Shown here in pieces: positions 13,601-22,736 of a stretch of 64,000 nucleotides of DNA. The notes beneath the pieces are model-generated. The model did no database searches, was not told where the DNA came from, and worked only from the letters and a program-made list of their open reading frames with translations. Location of the stretch: the NCBI RefSeq assembly GCF_047663525.1, contig NC_092601.1, forward strand, positions 16,019,501 to 16,083,500, read 5' to 3'. Position 1 is the stretch's first letter. Each line of letters starts with the position of its first letter. This DNA is from Anas platyrhynchos (lineage: Eukaryota > Chordata > Aves > Anseriformes > Anatidae). Position numbers and translations under genes: made by a program.

Positions 13601-16600
13601 ATAATGGACTAATTAGCGGACAGATTATCAGCAGGTGGCCTAGTTTTAAATTCCCTCTTTCTGTTCATGGCAAGTCCAAGTGACACTATTTCAAGTGGCA
13701 GCAGCCCATCTAAAAGTGTTCCCAGTATTTCTCCTCTTTATTATGTTGACTTCTGGCAGTCTCAGAAGGATTTGGCTTGGGTACAGAAATTATATTAGTT
13801 TTGTGGGTAAGTATTTTCTCCTAGCAGTGGACAGAAATCAAGTGGCTGCATCGGTGTTGTTATACCTAGTAAGTAATGAGTTTGCTTTCTGGATACAGCT
13901 GCTTCTCAGCATCTCTTCTTAGATCTCTTGCCCTTTTAACCATCTTTATGTTTCTGTACATCTATGGGGTCATCAGAAAGACCACTAAGTGTGGGTTTTT
14001 GTGTTTGTTTTTAGTGTGTCACCTTGTGACACCTCAACTAAGCTGATGTGATCCCTCTCTTCAGCAGGGGCTTGTTTCTTTGGGGGTGTCTGAGCGTGCC
14101 CAAGGCATTAAGACTGACTTTGGACTGGGGAAGGAGTCAGAATACATGGTAAGGGCAGTGGTAGCATTGTACCTTTGATAGAGGGAGCCCATCCATGGCA
14201 TCTGGGAGCTCAATTACAAGTTTCTGGTGAATAAACCATAGCCACCTGCCTCTGCTCAGGATGCAGAGACTTTTCTTCTGGGTGCTGCCATCATCCCCCA
14301 GATCCCCACGCACTTTCTACCTTAACATCAGACTGTGAAGCTGCAGCATAATGTTTGGAGGTGTAGGCTGGTGCCAAGTGCAACTTGTTTCTCGATAGGA
14401 ACGAGGAAATCAGATCTGCAGGAAAGGTTGGTTGCTTTTGCAGCTGAGGACTGGCCTGCCCAAGCTGTTGCCCTCCCTCCCTGTCATGCTGCCACATCTG
14501 CAGTCATCAGAGGCGCTTTTGTTGGAGCGCCTTACAAAACAGACAGGGCAGTGCTGGCAGGATGGTTCCTGCAGTGGTGCCAAGACTCTGGAAGTGCTCT
14601 CTGCACCCACTGGCTGTGAAGTATTCCAAATCTGGGGATATTCCAGGCATGCTGCAAAAACCACCTGTTCAGGATGGCCTTTGGAGGGAGTCTGGTGTTG
14701 GCATCCCGAGGTTGGCAGCTGGTGCAAAGGAGGGTTTTTCTAGGTGATAGACTTGCTGGGTTCCTTCTGGAATAATTGTTAAACGCTGGTGGGGTTTTGT
14801 TGTAATATTAATTACGTGTCAAGGCACCTGGAGCTTCACATTCATAAAATAATCAAACGAGATAATTCTGAAAAAGCCAGAGCACGGTTAACAGCAGAAG
14901 GGAAATTTTGCAAAGCTGTTAAGAGTTGCGTTGCTCAGGCTTTCGGAAAACTCTGGGAAATTTTTCTCATCCCTGTCCATCACCCACTGTGTTGGAAAAC
15001 GCTCACAAAGTAGTATTGAAGCAGCTATCTAAGCAAAGAAGTAGGATGATGGATGCGGTGCCCTTTTCAAATGATGGTTTGCAAGGCATTTGAGGGTTGT
15101 TCTTCAGAGACCATTAAAAAGGAGCTTCAGAAGAGGAGAGACTAGTTGTGTGGCAGGCAGGATCAAGGAGGATGTGTGTTTGCTGTGGGGTGTCATAGAT
15201 CAGAATGATACCAACTTTTTGAAACTAATTGCAGCAACTAACAGTTGCGAGTTGCACTTACCCATCTCTCTCTTGTATGTCTTAGGCAGCCACCGCTTTG
15301 ATATTTAATTGCCTTTCGAATTGGCTATGCAGATTATCGGGAGAAAAAAAGAAAAAATAAAAGAGAAGTGAAAGCTTTTGCATACTCAAACAAGAGATTT
15401 TGAGGGAAGGCGTGAGATATGGCAATGACTGAGTAAATGTTTGTGTGCTGTATGGGATGTGGCTGTTATCGGTGGGAATGTTACTGGGAACAGAAGGAAA
15501 ATGTGCGCTCAGATACAGTGGCCAAGGCTTTGCTGTGGTCTCTCTTCAGAGGAGATGGATGAGCCCTCTGTGCTTCCTCCAGCTGCATCACAGCAGTGGT
15601 ACGGGGGAAGGGGCAGGCACACACAGCTGATCTGGTTGCATCTCAGTAGAGTTCCTCAGCTCCAGCTAGACGTTGATACAAGCTTTGAAGCTACCAGGCA
15701 CTGCGTGTAAATGTTTGAAGGGCCAAGATCTTCTCTGAACACTGACCTATATGCGAGCCATGTCAGGAGAGTGACCCCTCTTTCTGGCAGTTCTTTTCCA
15801 GATTTTGCATTTCTGTTTTCCTGTATCGCTGCTGGTTGGGTGCGTTGTTACACCACCGATAATCAGCTGGAACATACAGAATGGAGTTGTTTGCCTGAAA
15901 TAAACTGTAATTTTGCTTAATTCCCTTTCAGTGATATAACTAATTTTCAATATTTAATGGGGCTTGCAAGCCAGACTCGGAGCACTGTGCAGGTGCCCTG
16001 ATCTGACCAGCATAAACAACAGCACGTCTGGCTAACTTGTGTGCATTTGCATGAGAGGCATTCTGTCAGTCCTTGCAGCAGAAGAAGACAGATTCTCAAT
16101 TGCTGTTGTAATTGCAATCTTTTTGATTATATGGCTGAAAGCTGTTGGTTTCCCTACAGTGTCTCTACCCTTCTCAGCATCTTCTGTCAAAACAGGAACT
16201 TGTAGCACTTGCAGCAGTGTTCTGCGGTGAATTAGAATGGATTTTTCTGCATCTCTTAGCATCAGAGATCATTGGGGAACCTTCCCTCTAGCAGCAAAGC
16301 CTGGCTAAACCAGAGCAGTTGCTTCCTACAGCCCAGAATGTATTACACTTGGATTACAACCCACCTTACCCTAAAATTACAGCTTTTGTCAGCTGCTGAT
16401 ATTAAACTTCTCTGATTTCTTTTAGAGTGGAGCAAGCTAAATCACAGATGCTAATGGCTGCTTTTTCTCCCCCTGCTGCTCCAGGCCACTGACTCGGATT
16501 ACGAAGACGAGCTGCCCAAGCACTCCTTTGTGAACCATTACATGAGCGACCCCACGTACTACAACTCCTGGAAGCGGCAGCAGAAAGGGGTGAAACACCC

Positions 16601-16757
16601 GGCGTCCTACAGATACGAGGAGTGCGCAGCCAGCGAGACAGAACCCTATTTCCAGACTGTCATCACGACACAGAGCTCAGGAGGGGTGTACACCCCAACG
16701 GGACAGCCCGCGCCCGGCTCCCGGACTCCAGTGACAGGGTTCTCCTCCTTCGTCTGA
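4443..16757 (+). CDS. SDK1: Sidekick cell adhesion molecule 1, C-terminal part (5 coding exons)
   Basis: Coding exons are 4443-4607, 7154-7291, 9280-9400, 9630-9759 and 16485-16757. They join in frame to give the last 275 residues. Sidekicks are large immunoglobulin/fibronectin III homophilic adhesion proteins that direct lamina-specific synapses in retina and act at cell junctions. The visible part holds the end of the last fibronectin III domain, one transmembrane helix, a basic stop-transfer segment (KKYKN) and a tail of about 200 residues ending GFSSFV, a class of C-terminus known to bind MAGI PDZ proteins. Intron phases run 1,1,1,2,0, and all junctions have AG/GT. SDK1 is preferred over SDK2 because of tail motifs such as [11 protein letters not shown] and [19 protein letters not shown], and because a CYP3A gene lies downstream. 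The Ig domains and most FN3 domains lie upstream of the window. The SDK1/SDK2 choice rests on recalled sequence and synteny, not on a search. Confidence 0.93.
4608..7153 (+). other. SDK1 intron between FN3 and transmembrane exons
   Basis: This phase 1 intron of 2,546 nt runs from donor gtaatc to acceptor tttcag. No coding, RNA or repeat signal of note was seen in it. Confidence 0.85.
7154..7291 (+). CDS. SDK1: SDK1 exon: juxtamembrane and transmembrane segment
   Basis: This 138-nt, phase 1-1 exon runs from acceptor ctctttcag to donor gtaaga. It starts with the short extracellular linker [13 protein letters not shown] hydrophobic run of about 24 residues follows ([20 protein letters not shown], then VLHG) and ends at the basic anchor QSKKYKN. 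This is the only membrane span in the visible part of the protein and fits the single-pass type I topology of Sidekicks. Confidence 0.96.
7292..9279 (+). other. SDK1 intron after the transmembrane exon
   Basis: This phase 1 intron of 1,988 nt has two low-complexity tracts: an A19 run at 8642-8660 and a T-rich tract at 8826-8857. No other feature was recognised. Confidence 0.85.
8826..8857 (+). repeat. T-rich tract in SDK1 intron
   Basis: Thirty T broken by two A, after a pyrimidine-rich stretch of about 100 nt. Confidence 0.9.
9280..9400 (+). CDS. SDK1: SDK1 exon: proximal cytoplasmic tail
   Basis: This 121-nt exon begins in phase 1 and ends in phase 2, from acceptor ggctccag to donor gtaaga. 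It encodes the conserved juxtamembrane cytoplasmic stretch with [20 protein letters not shown] and [10 protein letters not shown]. The segment is hydrophilic, with no catalytic signature, as expected of an adhesion-receptor tail. Confidence 0.95.
9630..9759 (+). CDS. SDK1: SDK1 exon: mid cytoplasmic tail
   Basis: This 130-nt exon begins in phase 2 and ends in phase 0, from acceptor tttcctag to donor gtaagt. It encodes the proline-rich SPPRPSPGG, then [19 protein letters not shown] and an acidic/serine end (VSESE). The intron before it is only 229 nt, against 6.7 kb for the one after it. Confidence 0.95.
11365..11380 (+). repeat. T16 homopolymer in last SDK1 intron
   Basis: Uninterrupted run of 16 T, 190 nt after a (GTTTT)-type stretch at 11164-11180. 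Confidence 0.9.
13088..13101. promoter_or_regulatory. RFX X-box-like palindrome in SDK1 intron
   Basis: The 14-mer GTTTCCAAGGTAAC is an imperfect palindrome. It differs by one base from the X-box pattern GTNRCC-spacer-RGYAAC bound by RFX factors. A CCAAT-like CCCAATCG lies about 20 bp upstream, at 13063-13070, in a small CpG-containing patch inside an otherwise AT-rich intron. The pairing resembles X-box/Y-box modules, but function is inference from motif only. Confidence 0.3.
16485..16757 (+). CDS. SDK1: SDK1 terminal coding exon with PDZ-binding C-terminus
   Basis: This last coding exon is 273 nt, phase 0, after acceptor gctgctccag. It encodes 90 residues and a TGA stop. The conserved core is [20 protein letters not shown] followed by [12 protein letters not shown] variable stretch ([20 protein letters not shown]) leads into [16 protein letters not shown] and the terminal GFSSFV. 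The conserved last residues are the PDZ ligand. Confidence 0.96.
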   Translation, partial: ATDSDYEDELPKHSFVNHYMSDPTYYNSWKRQQKGVKHPASYRYEECAASETEPYFQTVITTQSSGGVYTPTGQPAPGSRTPVTGFSSFV

Positions 16758-16986
16758 CACGGGCCAGGAGGGAAGAGCCCAGGCGAGCCGCCGGCAGCAC
16801 GCGGGGCGCCCTGTCACAGCGACCGCGTGCGTGTGGCCGGGGCGGTGAACTTGGGGGTGATAACTTTCTCTATCAGGGTAGAGCGGATGGGAACACGAAA
16901 GAGGCTGTTTTGGTTTTGGTTTTCCTTTTTTTCCCGAAGACAATCAACTCTAAAAGTACGGAGCTGAACTAGCCGAACCTTTGTTT

Positions 16987-17019
16987 AAAAAAAAGAAAAA
17001 AAAAAAAGGAAAAAAAAAA
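16987..17019 (+). repeat. A-rich purine tract in SDK1 3'UTR
   Basis: Three A runs are separated by single or double G, about 230 nt after the stop codon. It is a low-complexity tract that could cause internal oligo-dT priming in cDNA data. Confidence 0.9.
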
Positions 17020-20000
17020 GGAATTCTGCAAAGTGATGATTTTAACCACTTGTGAATAGTAGGGGTTTTTTAACCACTTTTTTGTAACACTGCTTCAGGA
17101 AGCAGCTCCCGTGCCCTTCTCTTCCCTCTTTCTTTCTCTGCCCTCCTCCTATCCCATGTCCAACAAGGAGGTGAATTCCCTAGATGCAATGAGTGACTTT
17201 GTGATGTGATTTGACGAGAGAACATAAAACCTCCCAGGCTCCTTTTGCTTTACTCTCTTTATTTTTCTTTTCAATTTTTCCCTACCATCAGGGTCAAGTA
17301 GGAAAACACAGAGAAGGGACAGACTTTGACGTGAAAAGCAGACCCCTCCTCTCCCCTCTCCCCGTGGCTGCTCCCCACATTAGGAGCACTGGCTGATTCA
17401 CTTAGGCTCAGATGTGTCACTGTGTCTGCTCTAGGCTCACTACTGGTGTCCGTATGCTGAATTGCTGACCTGCTTTCCTTTCTTGTTCAAATGGGGCCTG
17501 CTGCAATCTTTAAATATTCCAACTCCAGGGCCTTTAGAAGAGTTGATGGCTCAAAAGAGCACCGTGGGCAGCAGTGGGTGAAGCAAGTGGGAAGAATTCA
17601 GATGCGAGGTCGATTTATTTTTGGTGTGGCTCTAATCCTCCCTTGTGGACTGCATGTGCCATTTGAATTGTTCATTTTTTAAAAGTCAAAGGACACAACC
17701 CAGCAAGCCAGAGGAATCTTTCAATTAAGATTGCAGGGACAAGCTAGAGCGTCTACTAATTGATGAGGTTTTTGATCATGAAAGTTATCCTGCCCTGTCA
17801 ATAGAAATTGAGCATCCTTTCTTGCCCAGACTCTGCAGTGCTGCTTGCTGATCTGTAAAAATGGTACACGGTAGTTGGGTTTGTTTGATTTTTGAAGCCA
17901 CGTCACACGGCTTGGGTGAGTTTTGGTGTCCACAGGTGCCTTTTATTGATTCTTCAGCTTCTTATCTAGGAAAAGCAACAAAGTGTCTCCAAATAAAGCT
18001 AACACATTTTTTTCAAGCATTGGGGTCATGAATTACCTTGTGCACATTTACAGGCTGCTTTGTGCACTTGAAGCTACAGGCTTTGGAAAGAAGAGGGAGA
18101 TGGTTTGTTTATTTTCCTTCCTTTTGTACAGCTTTACTTTTGTTTTCTGTCCTTTTCCTGAGTGTGCCATGTTTAGCAGCATGTTCTTTGTTCACATGAA
18201 AATTGTCAGGGGTTTAAAGAAACCGAGTCCAGCCCTTGGACCTAGCAGCAGTCCTGGATCACTATGCTTTTTACTGCAAGAGTTTGAAAGGTAAATTTGG
18301 AAGGAGGCACGTCCTTGCCACTCCAGCATCTGGCATTTCCTCCCAGGTGGATGTAGGTCAGCCAGGAAAGTTGGCATCCTGCTACTTGCTAACGTCGCAT
18401 CGGGGCACGTGTGGGCACTGCTCCTATTGCAAATTGTCCCTGTCCTCTCTGCAGGGCTGAGGGACAGCTGTGGCACTGCCTGGTGGTGTCTTCAAGGCAG
18501 GCTGCTGAAACCAACCTAACACTGATTTCAGCACCTGCCTGCCCCTGCCTTTTGGGACTGGTTAGAAGTAGCCTGGTGGCACCTCACCTGGACAGGGAAG
18601 GTCCAAGGGCATGCTCAGCCTTGCTGTCACCTTTCAGTGCCTCTCAGACAGGGCAAACCAATTCAGAACTGCCTTTACTCTCTGGCACTGCCTCTGAGCA
18701 CTGCTGCCCTTGGTGCATACAGACTCCGGATAGCATTGGCACTGGATTGCTGTTCGTTTCCACAGGCTCCAGAAAGAAAAAGGTTCAGAACCGAAAACTC
18801 CGGTGGGTGTGTTTAAGTGCTTTTGAGGTTGGGATAATTATCCACAGCTCATTAGATAACAAGGGACTTGCAAAGGTACAAGCTTGAGCCAAAACCCTTG
18901 TGAGGCACCCCCTTCTCTGCACCTGGGTAGGATGTGTGTGGGATGGAGAAGAGGCTCCAAAGAGGATGATGTGAAGAGGAATGCAAAACAAACAAAAAAA
19001 CCCTGCTGCCTTCTGTGCACTTTGACTGTTCTCTTAAGCCATATGGACTTTGCTTTAATTACTGAACTGAACAAAAAATTGTTCAGTCTGATTATTTTTT
19101 GTTTGTTTCTTAGGCAAAATTATCGATGTGACTTTCTGATTTGTTTTCTTTCTTCCTTGTTATTTTCTGCATCAGATTACGTATTTTGAACTTCTTGTTA
19201 TATATACATGGGACACAACAATGCCGTTGATGTTGGAATTTTAATGGGGCTTAACTCCAACAGAGGTAGTGCCATGGGAGGAACCTTCCAAGGATCACTA
19301 AGGGACCTAAAAATCTAGTTCAGGATAAAGTAGATCAGATGTTGAAGACATTGCTCCAAAGAATAGTGTTGTGTGAGTAGCTCCATACCTCCTGAATATT
19401 GTCAGATCTGAATTGATATAAGGTGAAGTTACTCCTTAGGACTGTTCTGATATCACATTGAGAAAAAGGGCAAGGAAACCACGGGGAATAAAGGAAAAGG
19501 ACTTTGTGGCCACAGTTTGACTGAAGGAAAACATGGGGAGCAGTACAGTCTGTACAAAGTGAGGAGAATAAACAATCCTTTTTTTTTTCAGTGCCATCTG
19601 CAACAAAAGTGCTTGTGCTTGCTGTGGGCCTGCTGACATGGCTGTATGGCCCTTTTCTTCTGACTGCCACCAAATGAAAAGGTTAGATTGGATTCCTTTA
19701 GGACCCATTGATCTGAACAAAGCCATTTCTGTTCCATTCCAGGCTATTATCACTCCTGGTTTTGTTTTGTCTAGGAGTTGGCTTTTTGTACGTGTGGGTT
19801 TATTTTACATAGGCATTCACTAATCATGGACGTGCACTACCCTGCTCACTCCTGAGATGAGAGGAGGATATACGTTCTCCTGCCCAGGATGTGTATAGCT
19901 ACATGCATGATGCCTGTGCCTTCCTATTCATATGCTGCACTTGCAAAATATGATGAATAGGTAGGTTTTATTTACCTCTAATATCAGGTAAATTGTTCTA

Positions 20001-20217
20001 TCTAGAAGGAAACACTCCATCAGTTAGCAAGAAAAGCTCTCTTTCATAGCTGTAATCTTTGGGAATTACAGCTTTGAAATATAACTTTTAAACATTAGCT
20101 GTCATGTTACAATAACTTCACCCATCAAATCTACTTCTGTTTCCTTTTTTCTATTTAGAACAGTCTTGAAAAATGAAGGCTTCTATGGAAAACTCTTTGT
20201 TAGGATATTTTATCTGT

Positions 20218-20230
20218 ATTTATTTATTTA
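20218..20230 (+). promoter_or_regulatory. SDK1: AU-rich element near SDK1 transcript end
   Basis: ATTTATTTATTTA holds three overlapping ATTTA pentamers and the nonamer TTATTTATT, a classical mRNA-decay signature. It lies about 43 nt upstream of the distal AATAAA. The motif is directly visible; a role in SDK1 mRNA turnover is inferred. Confidence 0.45.
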
Positions 20231-20272
20231 CTTTGCCTTGTTTCTCAGGTCTCTGGGTGACTGTTATTAAAA

Positions 20273-20278
20273 AATAAA
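20273..20278 (+). terminator. SDK1: Probable distal SDK1 poly(A) signal
   Basis: A canonical AATAAA lies in an A-rich run. The downstream GU content is only moderate. It was chosen over AATAAA at 17992 and 19567 on UTR length; all three may be used. Confidence 0.45.
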
Positions 20279-22703
20279 AACAGTGCTATGAAATGACCAA
20301 GGGAGACATTTTAGGGAACAGTTTAACAGGAGCTCATTTTTCATGCAATAGCCATGGAAATATCCCATTCCCTGCAGGAAAAGAGTGCCCAAGCCTTCGC
20401 CCCCCTCCCAGGGCTGAGCTGACACCAGCCATCAGTCAGCGATGCTCGCAGCCCTCCCCGCGGGACTGAGGATTGCCTCGGTGCTATTACAAACCATGTG
20501 CACAAGTGCATGTGGAGCAAAGGAGCCTCCCACAGCCCCTGGTATTGTTCCAAGCCACCGCCAATGGAGCCTTTTTGTCCTCCAAAACTCCATCTCGCAC
20601 ATGGAGTGTCCCCAGCCAGAGCCTGCTGCCTCAGGTGGGGTATTTTCCATTCCCATCTCAGTGCTCTGAGGTTGGTGCAAGGCTGGGGTGCATGGGGCAG
20701 TGGTGGGAAGGGACAGGAGGGGGCACTCTCCTACTTCAGTCAGTGACAGCCTCTCCTCCCCACCCTGGGAGTCACCAGTTGGAAACTGCTTTGGGAGGAA
20801 AGCAGGGAGTGGGGGCAACACGCAAGGCAAAGGAGTTCAGCAGCAGGTACTAAAGGAATCACACTGTAGCCAGTGACCCCAGTTTGGAGGCAGTTGGTAT
20901 TACTGGAGAAGAAAAGGAGAAAAGGAAACTAATCCATTACCCAAAAGATTTTTTTTTTCCTCATCATTTGGAGTGCTAAAAGCAGTGATGCTTTGCAGAT
21001 GGGCCAAGATCTCATTTCTCCTGCTTATACCCAGGTCTCTGCCAGAAGCTGCTTTAGCAAATTTTAGAATAAATATCCATGTCTGTCGTGAGGTGGGGTT
21101 ACATTTATTATCCTTGTCATTGCTTCCCTCAAGAAATCCATTGGGTCATCCAGAGATTATCCAATCTGCTCTCCAAAAAGGGAGGAGAGAGAGCTGTTTA
21201 TACATACAGAGCACTGCTATCTTCTCCCACTTGCTATTTTCAGACTAAACAAGGCAACCTATTTCAGAAAAAATCTTTTTAGAGAGAGAATTTGTCAGGA
21301 AATTTTTAAAAAGAAAGAACTTTTGGCAGGGCCATTAGAAATCAGCAGCCCTAGAAACCTGAGACAGAAGAGAACTCGATCCCCAAACCCCCTATCTTTG
21401 GCAATTTCCTTTATCAGTAGTAGCCAAAAGGGCACATGCAACGAGGGATTATATTTGAAGAGGAAAAGCTGTCACAGAACGGTTGCTAGACAGGCAGGTT
21501 GTATTGTAAAGGAGTTTCATTCAGCCTGGAGTTCCTGCTAGTTCAATCACATTTCTTAGGTTGTTTTTATAGGTTTTTGCCAGCGTGTGTGGAGTCCGTA
21601 CGACATCCTGGTGTTACTGGAGGTCACGTGGGGAGAGGTTTGTTGCTGTTGCGTGTACACAGAAGCCACATGCATGACAATGTGGTTGTACAGAATCCAT
21701 TAAAACCTCCTTCTCACGGAAAGCCACCCTTCAATTAGGAGCACGTTAACCCTGAGACTGAACAGGTTGGGCTGGGCATGAGCCTTAAGCGGCTTCACCT
21801 GACAAGTCCCTTAATTTCTTCATATTTCTACGTTCCTCTTCTTCTCCCTCACATCTCAACCCCAGCCCTCCAGATAAATAAAGTTGGTGTGGGCTTTGTA
21901 GAGGTGCAAAGCTTGCCACCCACTCTAGTAGAGCCAGCACTGATAAGCACACAAGTGTCACGTGGGACAGGTGGGACGGGTTTGAATAAGGGGCGAGGTA
22001 CCTTTATGGTTTGAGATTTGGGCACTGACTCAGAGTTTTTATCTTCTCGGAGCTGCCACCTGCCCATTTTAAATGGCTTCAGAGCCTCAAGACTTGACAC
22101 GAAATTCATTATTTCGGTTGATTACTGTTTGATCACTGTGCACTTTCTCGGGGCTTGAATCACTGGATATAGAGACTGGAATGGGACTGCAGCACTTTAT
22201 ATCAAAGTGTTCTCTGGTGTATGTCCGATTCTCTATGTCTGGAAGTGCCACCTTTCTGCTGGTGGTGTCCCATAGGACATATAGCACTCCCCAATTGGTG
22301 ACGCTGAGCATGGGGGCAGTGGCGTGACCTGTGGGGATGTTGCAGCAGCTCTCGGGTAGCAGAAAGGTGCAAGAACACGGTGCTAGGGTGGCTTGGCAGC
22401 CGGTTGCTTTGCTGCTCTCTGGATGGAGTCCGTCCTCTGATTTGGTATCTGCTGTCAGTTTAGGGGTAGGAACACCTTACCCAGCTGTTTCAGAGTTATC
22501 CTTTAGTGTACTATGGTTATTGGGCCGTTGCTTTTACTTCAGTGTCTCCTTGGGAATTTGCCCTGGATTTTTGTTCCACACCTCTCGTTAGCCTCACCTT
22601 CACCACTCCACTATTTTATATGAGAAAGTTACTTCTTCTTTTGCAAAATTGCTTCTAATTAAAAGAACCCTTTTTGAATGTGTGTGTCCTTGGTACTTTT
22701 ATT

Positions 22704-22736
22704 GGTGGGGAGGCTGGGGGGGGGGCGGCGGGGGGG
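22704..22736 (+). repeat. G-rich tract, potential G-quadruplex
   Basis: Runs of 4, 11 and 7 G separated by short loops form a quadruplex-compatible pattern on the + strand. It lies about 2.4 kb past the likely SDK1 end and 6.9 kb before CYP3A. Long G runs are also prone to sequencing and assembly error. Confidence 0.6.

Larger units (their letters stand above)
9760..16484 (+). other. Last SDK1 intron, 6.7 kb
   Basis: This is the largest complete intron in the window (phase 0). It holds (GTTTT)-type sequence at 11164-11180, a T16 run at 11365-11380, and an X-box/CCAAT motif pair near 13064-13101, listed separately. A GC-rich block at 14290-14750 has overlapping open frames on both strands, which reflects base composition and not a gene. 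No alternative SDK1 exon was recognised. Confidence 0.8.
16758..20300 (+). other. SDK1: SDK1 3' untranslated region (3' end estimated)
   Basis: This non-coding sequence begins after the SDK1 stop with a short GC- and CpG-rich stretch and an A-rich purine tract at 16987-17019, then turns AT-rich. Candidate poly(A) signals AATAAA lie at 17992, 19567 and 20273. The most distal is preferred because it gives a UTR of about 3.5 kb, similar in scale to what I recall for mammalian SDK1, and because an AU-rich element sits just upstream. The true cleavage site is unknown. Confidence 0.55.

Noticed and set aside
14290-14747. Overlapping frames of about 100 codons on both strands
   Set aside because: Simultaneous openness on both strands reflects few AT-rich stops in GC-rich sequence; no Sidekick or other similarity.
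4443-16757. Assignment to SDK2 instead of SDK1
   Set aside because: The tails are similar, but the [11 protein letters not shown] and DSDYED forms and the neighbouring CYP3A favour SDK1.
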